From: Saccharothrix obliqua
Lineage (GTDB): Bacteria > Actinomycetota > Actinomycetes > Mycobacteriales > Pseudonocardiaceae
DNA: 64,000 nt
NCBI RefSeq assembly: GCF_019375475.1
Contig: NZ_JAHXGQ010000003.1
Location: 682,001 to 746,000 of the forward strand
Direction: 5' to 3'
The stretch's first letter is position 1. Every line of letters starts with the position of its first letter. The notes under the pieces are model-generated. The model did not search any database. It worked only from the letters and a program-made list of their open reading frames with translations, and had not been told where the DNA came from. Positions 35,246-43,049 of the stretch are shown piece after piece. A program made the position numbers and the translations under genes.

Positions 35246-36697
35246 TCAACGCCGAAGCAGTGCCGCGACCACCTTCACGGTCGCGGCCAGGCGTGCGAGC
35301 GCGTTCGGTCGCGCGACCGTGCCGAACCCGCGGGTCGGCAGCACGTCCAACCGCCGCCGCAGCCGGCGGAAGGCGTCCACCTGCCGGCACAGCAGGTCCG
35401 GGTCCACGTGGTCGCCGGGAGTCGTGGACAGCAGGTACTGCGGCGTGGTGACGAGCGCGACCGCCGGTATGCCGCGGTCCCACAGCGGTTCGCCCTCGCC
35501 GAAGTGGATCAGCGGACCGGGTCGGGACATGCGGGTCCCGCCCGGTCGCACGTCACGCCACTCCAGGCTCGCCAGGGTCTTCAGCTCGCGGGTGGTCGCG
35601 TACAGCAGCTCCGGCTCGGTGTCGCCGGTCGGCCCGTACCGGCCGGTGGCCGGGTCGTCGCGGTACTCGCGGGCGCCGAGGTGCTCGATCGCCAGGCCCG
35701 CCACGGCACGCCGCCCGCCCGCCCACAGGTCGCGGTGGTCGGCGAGCCAGCGCGTGGTGGCCTGGCCGTGGTCGGTCACGGCGGGGATGCGCAGGTGGGC
35801 GGTGGTCAGCACGAACACCGTGGTGCGCTCCGGCGGGTCGGCAACCACGTCCCGCGCGAGCGCGGTCAGCCCGATGTGGCCGTTCTCCTCCACCACGTTC
35901 ACGCCGTCGCTGTGGCTCACCACGAGCACCGTCTCCTGCGGACGGCGCGTGCCCTCGACGACGGTCCACACGGTGCGGGTGGTGCTCTCCGGCGTCAACG
36001 CGGCCCGGAGCGTGAGGGCGGCCCGTGCGCCCCGTTCGGCAGCCGCGAGCACCGTTTCCGCCGCGTCACCCGCGACGAACAGCGCCGGGGTGTCCTGGTA
36101 CGGCATGGTGAACGGGACGTACTGGCCGTGTGCGCAGTCCGGCGTGATGCCCCGCCACGCGAACACCACGGCCGTCACCGCCGACCTACGTGCCCCGGCC
36201 ATCGTGGCGCTCGCCAACGTCGCCGGGACCAACGGGTGCCGCATGGGGTCCCATGGCGGCGATCCGTCCCACGTGCCGACCAACGCGCTCATCGGCAGCA
36301 ACCAGTTGTCCACCTCGATCACCGCGATACCACCGCGTGCGGCCTTCCAGCGCGGCAGCGGTCCGCGCAACCGGCGCAGCGGTCCGGAAACCCCGTACGT
36401 CGCGCCCGAGTAGGGGAACGCCGACGACACCTCCACCGGCTCACCGGCCACCTCGAGCCGCAGCCCGCCGCCGGTCGGCGGGTCCCAGCGGGTGAACACG
36501 TGGCGGTCCTCGTGCACCGTCAGCCCGATGTCACGCCACTGGTCGGCCACGTGGTCGATCAGCTCCTCGTGCGCGGGCGTACCGGTCAGCCGCGGCCCCA
36601 GCCGCTCCAGCAGCGCGATCTCCGCGTCCACGAACTCCCTGCCCACCGGCTCCACGAGTCCTCCGACCACCGCGATACGCACACCTATTTCGATCAA
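35246..36697 (-). CDS. M28-like peptidase family protein
   Basis: A 483-residue protein, or 478 from GTG 36682; neither start has an ideal ribosome site. The first part (LERLGPRLTGTPAHEELIDH) is typical for M28 aminopeptidases. A PA-like insert follows (about 100-230) and then the catalytic-like half: VLVVSHSDGVNVVEENGHIG, FVLTTAHLRIP, IEHLGAREY and ALVTTPQYLLSTTPGDHVD. The usual metal ligands are only partly conserved (HSDG instead of H-x-D-S, EENG where M28 has the DN cluster), so activity is uncertain. No signal peptide is seen. Confidence 0.7.
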   Translation of the reverse strand: MIEIGVRIAVVGGLVEPVGREFVDAEIALLERLGPRLTGTPAHEELIDHVADQWRDIGLTVHEDRHVFTRWDPPTGGGLRLEVAGEPVEVSSAFPYSGATYGVSGPLRRLRGPLPRWKAARGGIAVIEVDNWLLPMSALVGTWDGSPPWDPMRHPLVPATLASATMAGARRSAVTAVVFAWRGITPDCAHGQYVPFTMPYQDTPALFVAGDAAETVLAAAERGARAALTLRAALTPESTTRTVWTVVEGTRRPQETVLVVSHSDGVNVVEENGHIGLTALARDVVADPPERTTVFVLTTAHLRIPAVTDHGQATTRWLADHRDLWAGGRRAVAGLAIEHLGAREYRDDPATGRYGPTGDTEPELLYATTRELKTLASLEWRDVRPGGTRMSRPGPLIHFGEGEPLWDRGIPAVALVTTPQYLLSTTPGDHVDPDLLCRQVDAFRRLRRRLDVLPTRGFGTVARPNALARLAATVKVVAALLRR

Positions 36698-36886
36698 ACC
36701 TCACATTCGTCGCGACGCGCCAGGCGGTCCGTCCACAGGGGACCGATCGGGTGCCGTGCGCCGCGCGGTGTTATGGGCATGTGTTATCTGGTCGGCCCAC
36801 CGGGACGGCGTTACGTTCGGGCCGGTCGGGGCCGGGGGACGGCGGTTTCGGCCATCCCTGCCCCCTGCGATCGAAGGAGCCGCTCC

Positions 36887-37447
36887 TTGTCCCGGACCAA
36901 GCTCATCGCGGCGTTGGTCGGCCTGGCCGCCATCGCCCTGGTCGGCACACCGACCGCCACCGCCGAGCCGCGGCAGGCGGTGCGCACCATCTACTACGAC
37001 GCGAGCCGAGCTGCCGAACTCGCGCCGCTGGTGGACCAGGCCGCGCAGATCTGGAACACCGGCGTCACCAGCGTGCGGCTGGCGAAGGGCACCGGCGGCG
37101 TGTCGGTGTCCACCGCCCAGAACGGGCCCGCGCCCGGCATGGCGAGCTGCGTGGGCTGCACGCGTGGCACCATCACCTTCTACCGCAACCAGATCACCCA
37201 GTCCGGTGCCGGTCCGTTGCGGGTCGTGGTGCACGAATTCGGGCACATCCTCGGCTTGAACCACCCGTCGGACATCGGCAACTGCGACAAGGTGATGGCG
37301 GGCGGCCGGTGCGACAACGCCCAGCCCAACGCGCAGGAGCTGGCGGCGGTGCAGCGGTTCTGGTCACGCGGGTTCGCGGGCGTCGTGCCCGGTGGCGGCG
37401 TGGACGACAGCCGGATCTTCGACGTGCCCGCCCTCGTCGGCGCGTAA
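36887..37447 (+). CDS. Secreted snapalysin-like (M7) zinc protease
   Basis: A 186-residue protein from TTG 36887, chosen for the GAAGGAG site 7 nt before it. Signal peptide 1-26 (LIAALVGLAAIALVG core, TATAEP cleavage). The zinc site is H116-E-F-G-H120-I-L-G-L-N-H126, a full metzincin motif with His as third ligand, where snapalysins typically have Asp. The downstream pattern SDIGNCDKVMAGGRCDNAQP matches the disulfide and Met-turn region of M7 snapalysins. It probably degrades extracellular protein as a short neutral protease. Confidence 0.88.
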   Translation: MSRTKLIAALVGLAAIALVGTPTATAEPRQAVRTIYYDASRAAELAPLVDQAAQIWNTGVTSVRLAKGTGGVSVSTAQNGPAPGMASCVGCTRGTITFYRNQITQSGAGPLRVVVHEFGHILGLNHPSDIGNCDKVMAGGRCDNAQPNAQELAAVQRFWSRGFAGVVPGGGVDDSRIFDVPALVGA

Positions 37448-37543
37448 CGGTCCCACGTCCGAAGCGGGTCTCCGTTGCCGGTTCCCGGGCGGGCACCCGG
37501 GAAACGCCGGCCCGGCGCGGACCGCGGCGGCCAGGCTCGGGGC

Positions 37544-37690
37544 ATGACACCACGCCCCGAGCCTCGCCGCCCGTCCCCGTCGACCGCCCGCCTCGCCCGC
37601 CGCACCGCCACGTGGCTGGTCCTGGTCCCGGCGACCGCGATCGCCGACCGCCTGGCAGGCGCCCTGCTCGACCGCCTGCTGGGTGGCTGA
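37544..37690 (+). CDS. Possible small basic membrane peptide
   Basis: A 48-codon frame, MTPRPEPRRPSPSTARLARR followed by a hydrophobic stretch (TWLVLVPATAIADRLAGALL) and a stop. GC bias fits a gene, but no clear ribosome site precedes ATG 37544. It could be a real small membrane protein or chance. Confidence 0.3.
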   Translation: MTPRPEPRRPSPSTARLARRTATWLVLVPATAIADRLAGALLDRLLGG

Positions 37691-37773
37691 GCGCACCCGG
37701 GTCCGCTCGGGCCGGCCACGGGGTCCGATCGGTGGCCGGCGCGCCGCCGCCGGGCCGCCGGAGACTAGACGAC

Positions 37774-39171
37774 GTGGCCCGGACCGACGACGGCACGCAC
37801 CCCGGCCAGACCGGACGACTGGGCGTGCCGAGGCTGCTCGGCCTGGTCATGGCCACGGTCACGCCGCTGATCGTCGCGGTGGCCGTGATACCCGCCGGCT
37901 ACGCGCAGACCGGCGTCACCGGCCTGGCCCCGGCGTTCCTGGCGGTGGCGCTGGTGATGGCGGTGTTCGTGCCCGGCTACCTGGCGATGGGGCGCGACAT
38001 CGGCCACCCCGGCGGTTTCTACGCGTACGCGGCACGTGGCCTGAACCCCGTGGCGGGCGCGGCGGCGGCGGCCGTGGCGCTGGTCGCGTACTGGGCGTTG
38101 CTGGTCGGGTTGTTCGGGGTCTTCGGCTCGGCGGTCGGCGCGCTCATCGGGCCGTCGGCGCCGCATTGGGCCGTTACGGCGCTCGTGGCGCTGGTGGTGG
38201 TCACCGTGCTGTCCGTGCTGTGGTTACCGGTGCCCACCGCGGTGGTGCTGGTGGCGTTGGTCGCCGACGTCGTCTGGTGCGTTGTCACCTACGCGGCGCT
38301 GCTGGTGTCCGGCGACGTGCTGGACGCGGTGTCCACGCCGGGGGACAGCCTCCACGAACTGCCCCGCGCCCTGCTCCTGGGATTCCTCGGCTGGGTCGGG
38401 GTCGAGACGGTGATGATCTACCACCGCCGGGTCCGGGGCAGTCGCACCATCGGCCGCGCGGTGCGGCTGATGGTGCCGTTGCTGGGCGCGTTGTACGTGC
38501 TGGCGGCCATCGCCCCGGTTGCCGCGACAGGCACGAACGGCATAGTGGCCGCCGCTCGCACCCATGGCGACGGTTTGGTCTTCCACCTGGCCGAACAACA
38601 GCTCGGCGCGGGTTGGGTGGACATCGGGCACGTGTTGTTCGCGGTGGGCGCGTTCGCGGCCATGGTCTCGTTCTCGATGACCGTGTCGAGCTACGTCCGC
38701 AACCTCGGCGTGGACGGCGTGCTGCCTGCTTCGTTGGGCGTGCTGAGCCGCCGCACGGCCGCGCCGGTCCGGGCCACCGCGGCGTTGTGCGCCCTCACCG
38801 CGGTCGCCGTGCTGACCGCCGCGGCGGTGGGGTGGGACCCGGTGGCGCACGTCTTCCTGGGTGGCGGCGCGTTCGGCGCGCTGGGCGTGCTGGCGTTGCT
38901 GGTGGTGGTCGCCGGCGCGGTGGTCCGGTACCGGTGGCGCACGCGCGGGGTCGTCCTGGCGGTGGTCGCGGCGGTGGCCCTGGCGGGCCTGCTGGTGATC
39001 GCGCTGGTCGAGTTCGACGCGCTGCTCTCGCCGGAGACGGTGGTGTTGCGGTGGACGGTGCCGGTGGTGTTCGCGCTGGTCGCCGTCGCGGGTGCGGTGC
39101 GCGCGTGGTGGATGCGCACGCACGACCCGGCCCGTTACCGGGCGATCGGCACCACCGGCGAGGCGAGCTGA
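37774..39171 (+). CDS. APC superfamily amino-acid permease
   Basis: A 465-residue inner-membrane protein with about 12 helices, from GTG 37774 with GGAG about 10 nt upstream. Helix 1 is interrupted after VMATVTPLIVAVAVIPAGYA, and the family-typical GHPGGFYAYAARGLNPVAGA follows. Helix 6-like FLGWVGVETVMIYHRRVRGS (E-T in place of the usual F-E) and ALYVLAAIAPVAATG are also seen. It likely imports an amino acid or polyamine; substrate unknown. Convergent with the MarR gene. Confidence 0.85.
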   Translation: MARTDDGTHPGQTGRLGVPRLLGLVMATVTPLIVAVAVIPAGYAQTGVTGLAPAFLAVALVMAVFVPGYLAMGRDIGHPGGFYAYAARGLNPVAGAAAAAVALVAYWALLVGLFGVFGSAVGALIGPSAPHWAVTALVALVVVTVLSVLWLPVPTAVVLVALVADVVWCVVTYAALLVSGDVLDAVSTPGDSLHELPRALLLGFLGWVGVETVMIYHRRVRGSRTIGRAVRLMVPLLGALYVLAAIAPVAATGTNGIVAAARTHGDGLVFHLAEQQLGAGWVDIGHVLFAVGAFAAMVSFSMTVSSYVRNLGVDGVLPASLGVLSRRTAAPVRATAALCALTAVAVLTAAAVGWDPVAHVFLGGGAFGALGVLALLVVVAGAVVRYRWRTRGVVLAVVAAVALAGLLVIALVEFDALLSPETVVLRWTVPVVFALVAVAGAVRAWWMRTHDPARYRAIGTTGEAS

Positions 39172-39175
39172 ACCT

Positions 39176-39640
39176 TCAGCCCCGGTAGCCCGGGTGCACG
39201 CCCGGCGTCAGCCCCTGGTTCGCCGCGACGACCCGCAGCAACTCGGTGAGCCGGACGCGTTGCTCCGCGTCGAGGCCCGCGCAGATGTCGTCCTCGTGTG
39301 CGGTCGCCGTCTCGAACAGGCGGCCCATCAACGCGCCCGCCTTGGGCGTGAGGTGCAGCTCGTAGTTGCGCCGGTCCTCGGTGCTGCGCCGGCGTTCCAC
39401 CAGGCCCGACCGGTCGAGCGGGTCGATCATCGCCGTGACGCGGCTGGGCACCACCCCGAGGTCGGCCGCCAGCGAGCGCTGGCTGCGCCCCGGCTGCGCG
39501 GCGATCATCCGCAACAGCCCCACCTCGGCCGGTGACAACCCGAGGTCACCGACCCGCTCCGCGAACCGGTTCGCCGCGTGCGCCCCGATCTGGGCCAGCA
39601 GGAACGCGGCTCCGTTAAGTGGTTTGCGCGATTCGGTCAC
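39176..39640 (-). CDS. MarR-family transcriptional regulator
   Basis: A 154-residue winged-helix regulator starting VTESRKPLNGAAFLLAQIGA at GTG 39640. The domain includes LSPAEVGLLRMIAAQPGRSQ, SLAADLGVVPSRVTAMIDPL and the wing VERRRSTEDRRNYELHLTP. It is divergent from the SGNH hydrolase gene, with palindromic sites in between, so it probably represses itself and that gene. Confidence 0.9.
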   Translation of the reverse strand: MTESRKPLNGAAFLLAQIGAHAANRFAERVGDLGLSPAEVGLLRMIAAQPGRSQRSLAADLGVVPSRVTAMIDPLDRSGLVERRRSTEDRRNYELHLTPKAGALMGRLFETATAHEDDICAGLDAEQRVRLTELLRVVAANQGLTPGVHPGYRG

Positions 39641-39667
39641 AGGCCCTACGGTACTCCACGCAGAACG

Positions 39668-39689
39668 ATTCACTGTGCTGAATGATTCA
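39668..39689. promoter_or_regulatory. MarR operator in divergent promoter
   Basis: Overlapping palindromes: ATTCA-N6-TGAAT (39668-39683) and the perfect 11-bp TGAATGATTCA (39679-39689). The AT-rich block is the most obvious site in the 98-bp gap between the MarR and SGNH genes. Confidence 0.65.
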
Positions 39690-39738
39690 TCAAAGAGAAG
39701 CAATGCGCTCACCGTCCCCAACCACACGGAGCCCCGCC

Positions 39739-40527
39739 ATGACCGCACCGACCACCGCCCGCCTGGTCCGCTTCCACCAGCCCGAGAAATCGGTCCCGTT
39801 CCTGACCGGCGCGGACGACACGCGGGTCGCCGCCGTCTTCGGCCTCGACGCGGCGGCGTACCGGGCCCTGCTCGCGGACTTCGAGCGCGAGGCCCGTGCG
39901 GCGGCCGAGGCGTTGCTGGACGACGCCGACGTTGCCGCGGCCGTGGCCCGGCTGCCCCTCGCTGCCGGGGCGCACGTGGTGGCGCTCGGCGAGAGCACGA
40001 CCGCCGACCGGCTGTCCTGGTTCGAGATCGCGCGTCACGCCCTGGACCTGCACCGGCCCGGCCACGGGATCCGGTTCACCAACCTCGCGGTGTCCGGGTC
40101 GACCACGACCCAGGGGCTCAGCCGGGCGCCCGCACTGGGCTACCAGCGGCCCGACCTGGTGCTGTGCATGTTCGGGGCGAACGACGTCCAGCGCCTGGGT
40201 CGCGACGGACCCCGGCTGGTGAGCCAGGGCGAAACGGAGCGCAACCTGGCCGCGTTGCGCGCGTTCGCCGGGCCGGTGCCGTGGACCTGGCTCACCCCGG
40301 CCGCGGTGGACGAGGCACGCGTGGCGGCGTACCCGCACTTCCAGCGGGCGGGGCTGTGGTGGGCCAACGCGGACGTCGACGCGGTGGCCGACCACCTCCT
40401 CGACCGGCCGGAGCCGGTGGTGGACACCCGGCGGACGGGGCCGGGTGTCCACCTGGACGACGGGGTCCACCTCACCGTCGACGGCCAGCGCGACATCGCC
40501 GCGGCGGTGTTCCGGGAGTGGTCGTGA
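39739..40527 (+). CDS. SGNH-type hydrolase
   Basis: A 262-residue hydrolase of the GDSL/SGNH superfamily. The nucleophile block is VVALGESTTADRLSW with Ser86 (G-E-S-T rather than G-D-S-x). Block II is FTNLAVSGSTT, block III CMFGANDVQRL with the oxyanion Asn, and block V DDGVHLTVDGQ with the catalytic Asp-x-x-His. No signal peptide, so probably cytoplasmic. Likely an esterase or acyltransferase controlled by the divergent MarR protein. Confidence 0.85.
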   Translation: MTAPTTARLVRFHQPEKSVPFLTGADDTRVAAVFGLDAAAYRALLADFEREARAAAEALLDDADVAAAVARLPLAAGAHVVALGESTTADRLSWFEIARHALDLHRPGHGIRFTNLAVSGSTTTQGLSRAPALGYQRPDLVLCMFGANDVQRLGRDGPRLVSQGETERNLAALRAFAGPVPWTWLTPAAVDEARVAAYPHFQRAGLWWANADVDAVADHLLDRPEPVVDTRRTGPGVHLDDGVHLTVDGQRDIAAAVFREWS

Positions 40528-40532
40528 CCGGG

Positions 40533-42128
40533 TCAGGCGAGGGCGACCAGCTCCCGGTACTCCTCGCCCCACAGGTCCTCGTCCGCGTCCGGCAGGAGCA
40601 GCACGCGGTCGGGGCGCAGGGCGTCCACCGCGCCCTCGTCGTGCGTGACCATGACGATCGCGCCGGGGTAGCCGTCGATCGCGGCCAGCACCTCGTCCCG
40701 GGAGGCGGGGTCGAGGTTGTTCGTCGGCTCGTCCAGCAGCAGCACGTTCGCACCCGAGTGCACGAGGCCCGCGAGCGCGAGCCGCGTCTTCTCGCCACCG
40801 GACAAGACCCCGGCGGGCTTGTCGACGTCGTCCCCGGTGAACAGGAACGCGCCGAGCACGCGGCGCACCTCGTCGTCGGACAGGTGCGGTGCGACGTCGG
40901 CCAGGTTCTGGCGGACCGAGCGGGCGCGGTCGAGGGTGTCGTGCTCCTGGGCGAAGTAACCCAGTCGGAGGCCGTGCCCCGGCACCACGCGCCCGGAATC
41001 CGGCTGCTCCCGCCCCGCCAGCAACCGCAGCAGCGTGGTCTTGCCCGCGCCGTTGAAGCCGAGCACGACCAGGCGGCTGCCCCGGTCCACGGCGAGGTCC
41101 ACGCCACGCAGCACCTGGTGGTCGCCGTACGCCTTGGCGAGGCGGATCGCGCCGAGCGGCACCCGCCCGCACGGCGCGGGTTCCGGCAGCCGGATGCGGG
41201 CCACCTTCTCCCGGTGCCGCACCGGTTCCAGGTCGGCCAGCAGGCGGTCCGCGCGGCGGGCCATGTTGCGGGCCGCGACCGCGGTGGCGACCCGGGCACG
41301 CATCCGGTCGGCCTGCGCGTGCAGCGCCGCGGCCTTCCGCTCGGCGTTGGCGCGTTCCCGGCCGCGTCGCCGTTCGTCGGTGTCGCGTTGCGCGAGGTAC
41401 GTCGTCCAACGCGTGTTGTGGATGTCGACGGTGGCGCGCTGCGGGTCGAGGTGGAACACGCGGTTCACCACGTCGGCGAGCAGCGCGGTGTCGTGGCTGA
41501 CCAGCACCAGCCCGCCCGCGTGGGAGCGCAGGAAACCACGCAGCCACATGACCGAATCCGCGTCGAGGTGGTTGGTCGGCTCGTCCAGCAAGAGCACGCC
41601 GCGGTGCCCGCCGAACAGGATGCGGGCCAACTCGACCCGCCGCCGCTGCCCGCCGGACAACTCGCCCAGCGGCTGTTCCAGCACGCGCGCGGGCAACCCC
41701 AGGCCGGCCGCCACGCGTGCGGCCTCGGCCTCGGCCGCGTACCCGCCGCCGGCGAGGAACGCCGCCTCGGCGCGCGAGTAGTCGCGCAACGCGCGGTCCA
41801 GGTCGTCGGTCTCGGCCATCGCGGCAGTGGCGGCACGCAGTTCCCGCACCGCCCGGTCCAGGCCGCGCGCGGAGAGGATGCGCTCGGTGACCGGAGTGCT
41901 CGGGTCGGCGGCCCGCGAGTCCTGCGGCAGGTACCCGACCGGCGAGGTGGCGGTGACCGTCCCGGAGGCAGGCGCGACCTGCCCCGCGAGCGCGGTGAGC
42001 AACGTCGTCTTGCCCGCACCGTTGCGGCCGACAAGGCCGATGCGGTCACCGGGGGAGACGGAAAACGAGAGGTCGGACAACAACAGCCGCGCACCCGCGC
42101 GCAGCGAAAGACCACGTACGGTGATCAT
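40533..42128 (-). CDS. ABC-F family ATPase
   Basis: A 531-residue soluble protein with two ABC domains and no membrane segments. Domain 1: GLVGRNGAGKTTLLTALAGQ, LSGGQRRRVELARILFGGHR, VLLLDEPTNHLDADS. Domain 2: VLGFNGAGKTTLLRLLAG, LSGGEKTRLALAGLVHSGAN, VLLLDEPTNNLDP. A charged helical linker (about 235-310) lies between. ABC-F proteins act on the ribosome in translation control or antibiotic protection. ATG 42128. Single gene. Confidence 0.92.
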   Translation of the reverse strand: MITVRGLSLRAGARLLLSDLSFSVSPGDRIGLVGRNGAGKTTLLTALAGQVAPASGTVTATSPVGYLPQDSRAADPSTPVTERILSARGLDRAVRELRAATAAMAETDDLDRALRDYSRAEAAFLAGGGYAAEAEAARVAAGLGLPARVLEQPLGELSGGQRRRVELARILFGGHRGVLLLDEPTNHLDADSVMWLRGFLRSHAGGLVLVSHDTALLADVVNRVFHLDPQRATVDIHNTRWTTYLAQRDTDERRRGRERANAERKAAALHAQADRMRARVATAVAARNMARRADRLLADLEPVRHREKVARIRLPEPAPCGRVPLGAIRLAKAYGDHQVLRGVDLAVDRGSRLVVLGFNGAGKTTLLRLLAGREQPDSGRVVPGHGLRLGYFAQEHDTLDRARSVRQNLADVAPHLSDDEVRRVLGAFLFTGDDVDKPAGVLSGGEKTRLALAGLVHSGANVLLLDEPTNNLDPASRDEVLAAIDGYPGAIVMVTHDEGAVDALRPDRVLLLPDADEDLWGEEYRELVALA

Positions 42129-43049
42129 GTGGTGACGCTCCGAGTCTGTTCAAGGACACACTTCAGGTACGGAAGTGAGTCCCCGGCTAAGAGACGCGGA
42201 TGGTCGACACCCCTCAACCCTATCCCGCCCCCCACCCCAGCCGCCCCCGATTTCCCCCACCCAGCCCGCGCTCACCTCCGTTGCCCAACGCAAGCCCCAA
42301 CGCGCCAACCACCCACCCGAGCGGCCGGCACCTCGCTCTCAAGCCCCCCGCCACTCCGCCGCACAAGCACTCGGCCCACTCCTCGCGACCACCCGCCCCG
42401 CCACCTGCGAGCGCCTGCTCCGCCGTCTGTGAGTGCCCACCCCACCGCTGGGGACCACGCTCCCCGCCGGTCGCGAGCGCCCGCCCCGCCGCTTACGAGT
42501 GCCCGCTCCGCCGTCTCCGAGTGCTCCGCCCGCCGTCTGCGAGCGCTCGATCCGCCGCTGGGAGTGCCCGCTCTGTCGTCCGCGAGTGCCCACCCCACCG
42601 CTAGTGCCTGACCCGCCACCTACAGGCGTCCGCCCCGCCGCTCGTGAGCACCCGCCCCTCCACCTGCGGGCGCTCGCCCCGCCACCTGCAAGCACCCGCC
42701 CCACCTCTCGCGAGCACCCCGGACCGCCGCTTGCAAGCTCCTGTGTCGCCACCTGCAAGCGCCTGTATCGCAGCCCGCGGGTGCCGGGATCGCCGTCTCT
42801 GAGCACCGAAACCGCCCCCTGTGGGCGCCCGGCCGTGGCCCGCGGGCCGTCCGGACCGCCCGGGCCTGTCGCACCCGGCCCGGCTTCAGCGGCAGGAGAT
42901 TCGCCGGGGCTGCCAAAACTCCACCCACAGGAGTGACTATTCCTTCAGTGCTGACTAAAAGATCAACCCTGTTGTACCGCCGGACGGACCACGCGGAGCA
43001 ATCAACAAATGGCAATGTGTAACGAAGGTCAAGCACTGAGGGGGCGTCG
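42129..43049. other. Long non-coding low-complexity region
   Basis: About 920 bp between the ABC-F and amidohydrolase genes. The start (42170-42380) is C-rich; the centre is a tandem repeat array listed separately; the last 120 bp (42930-43049) are AT-richer and must hold the promoter of the amidohydrolase gene. Open frames here in all directions reflect repeat periodicity, not genes. Confidence 0.6.
42405..42835. repeat. Degenerate ~21-22-bp tandem repeats, about 18-20 units
   Basis: A series of related units such as CGAGTGCCCGCTCCGCCGTC, CGAGCGCTCGATCCGCCGCT, GAGCACCCGCCCCTCCACCT and AGCACCCGCCCCACCTCTCG follow each other at 21-24 bp spacing. The rough consensus is GAGYRCCCGCYCCGCCRYCT. 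Each is diverged from its neighbour, so the array is old. Because unit length varies between 21 and 24, no single frame is kept, arguing against coding use. Confidence 0.75.

Noticed and set aside
42405..42835. Repeat region considered as a CRISPR array
   Set aside because: Units are contiguous, diverged and of 21-24 bp with no unique spacers and no cas genes.
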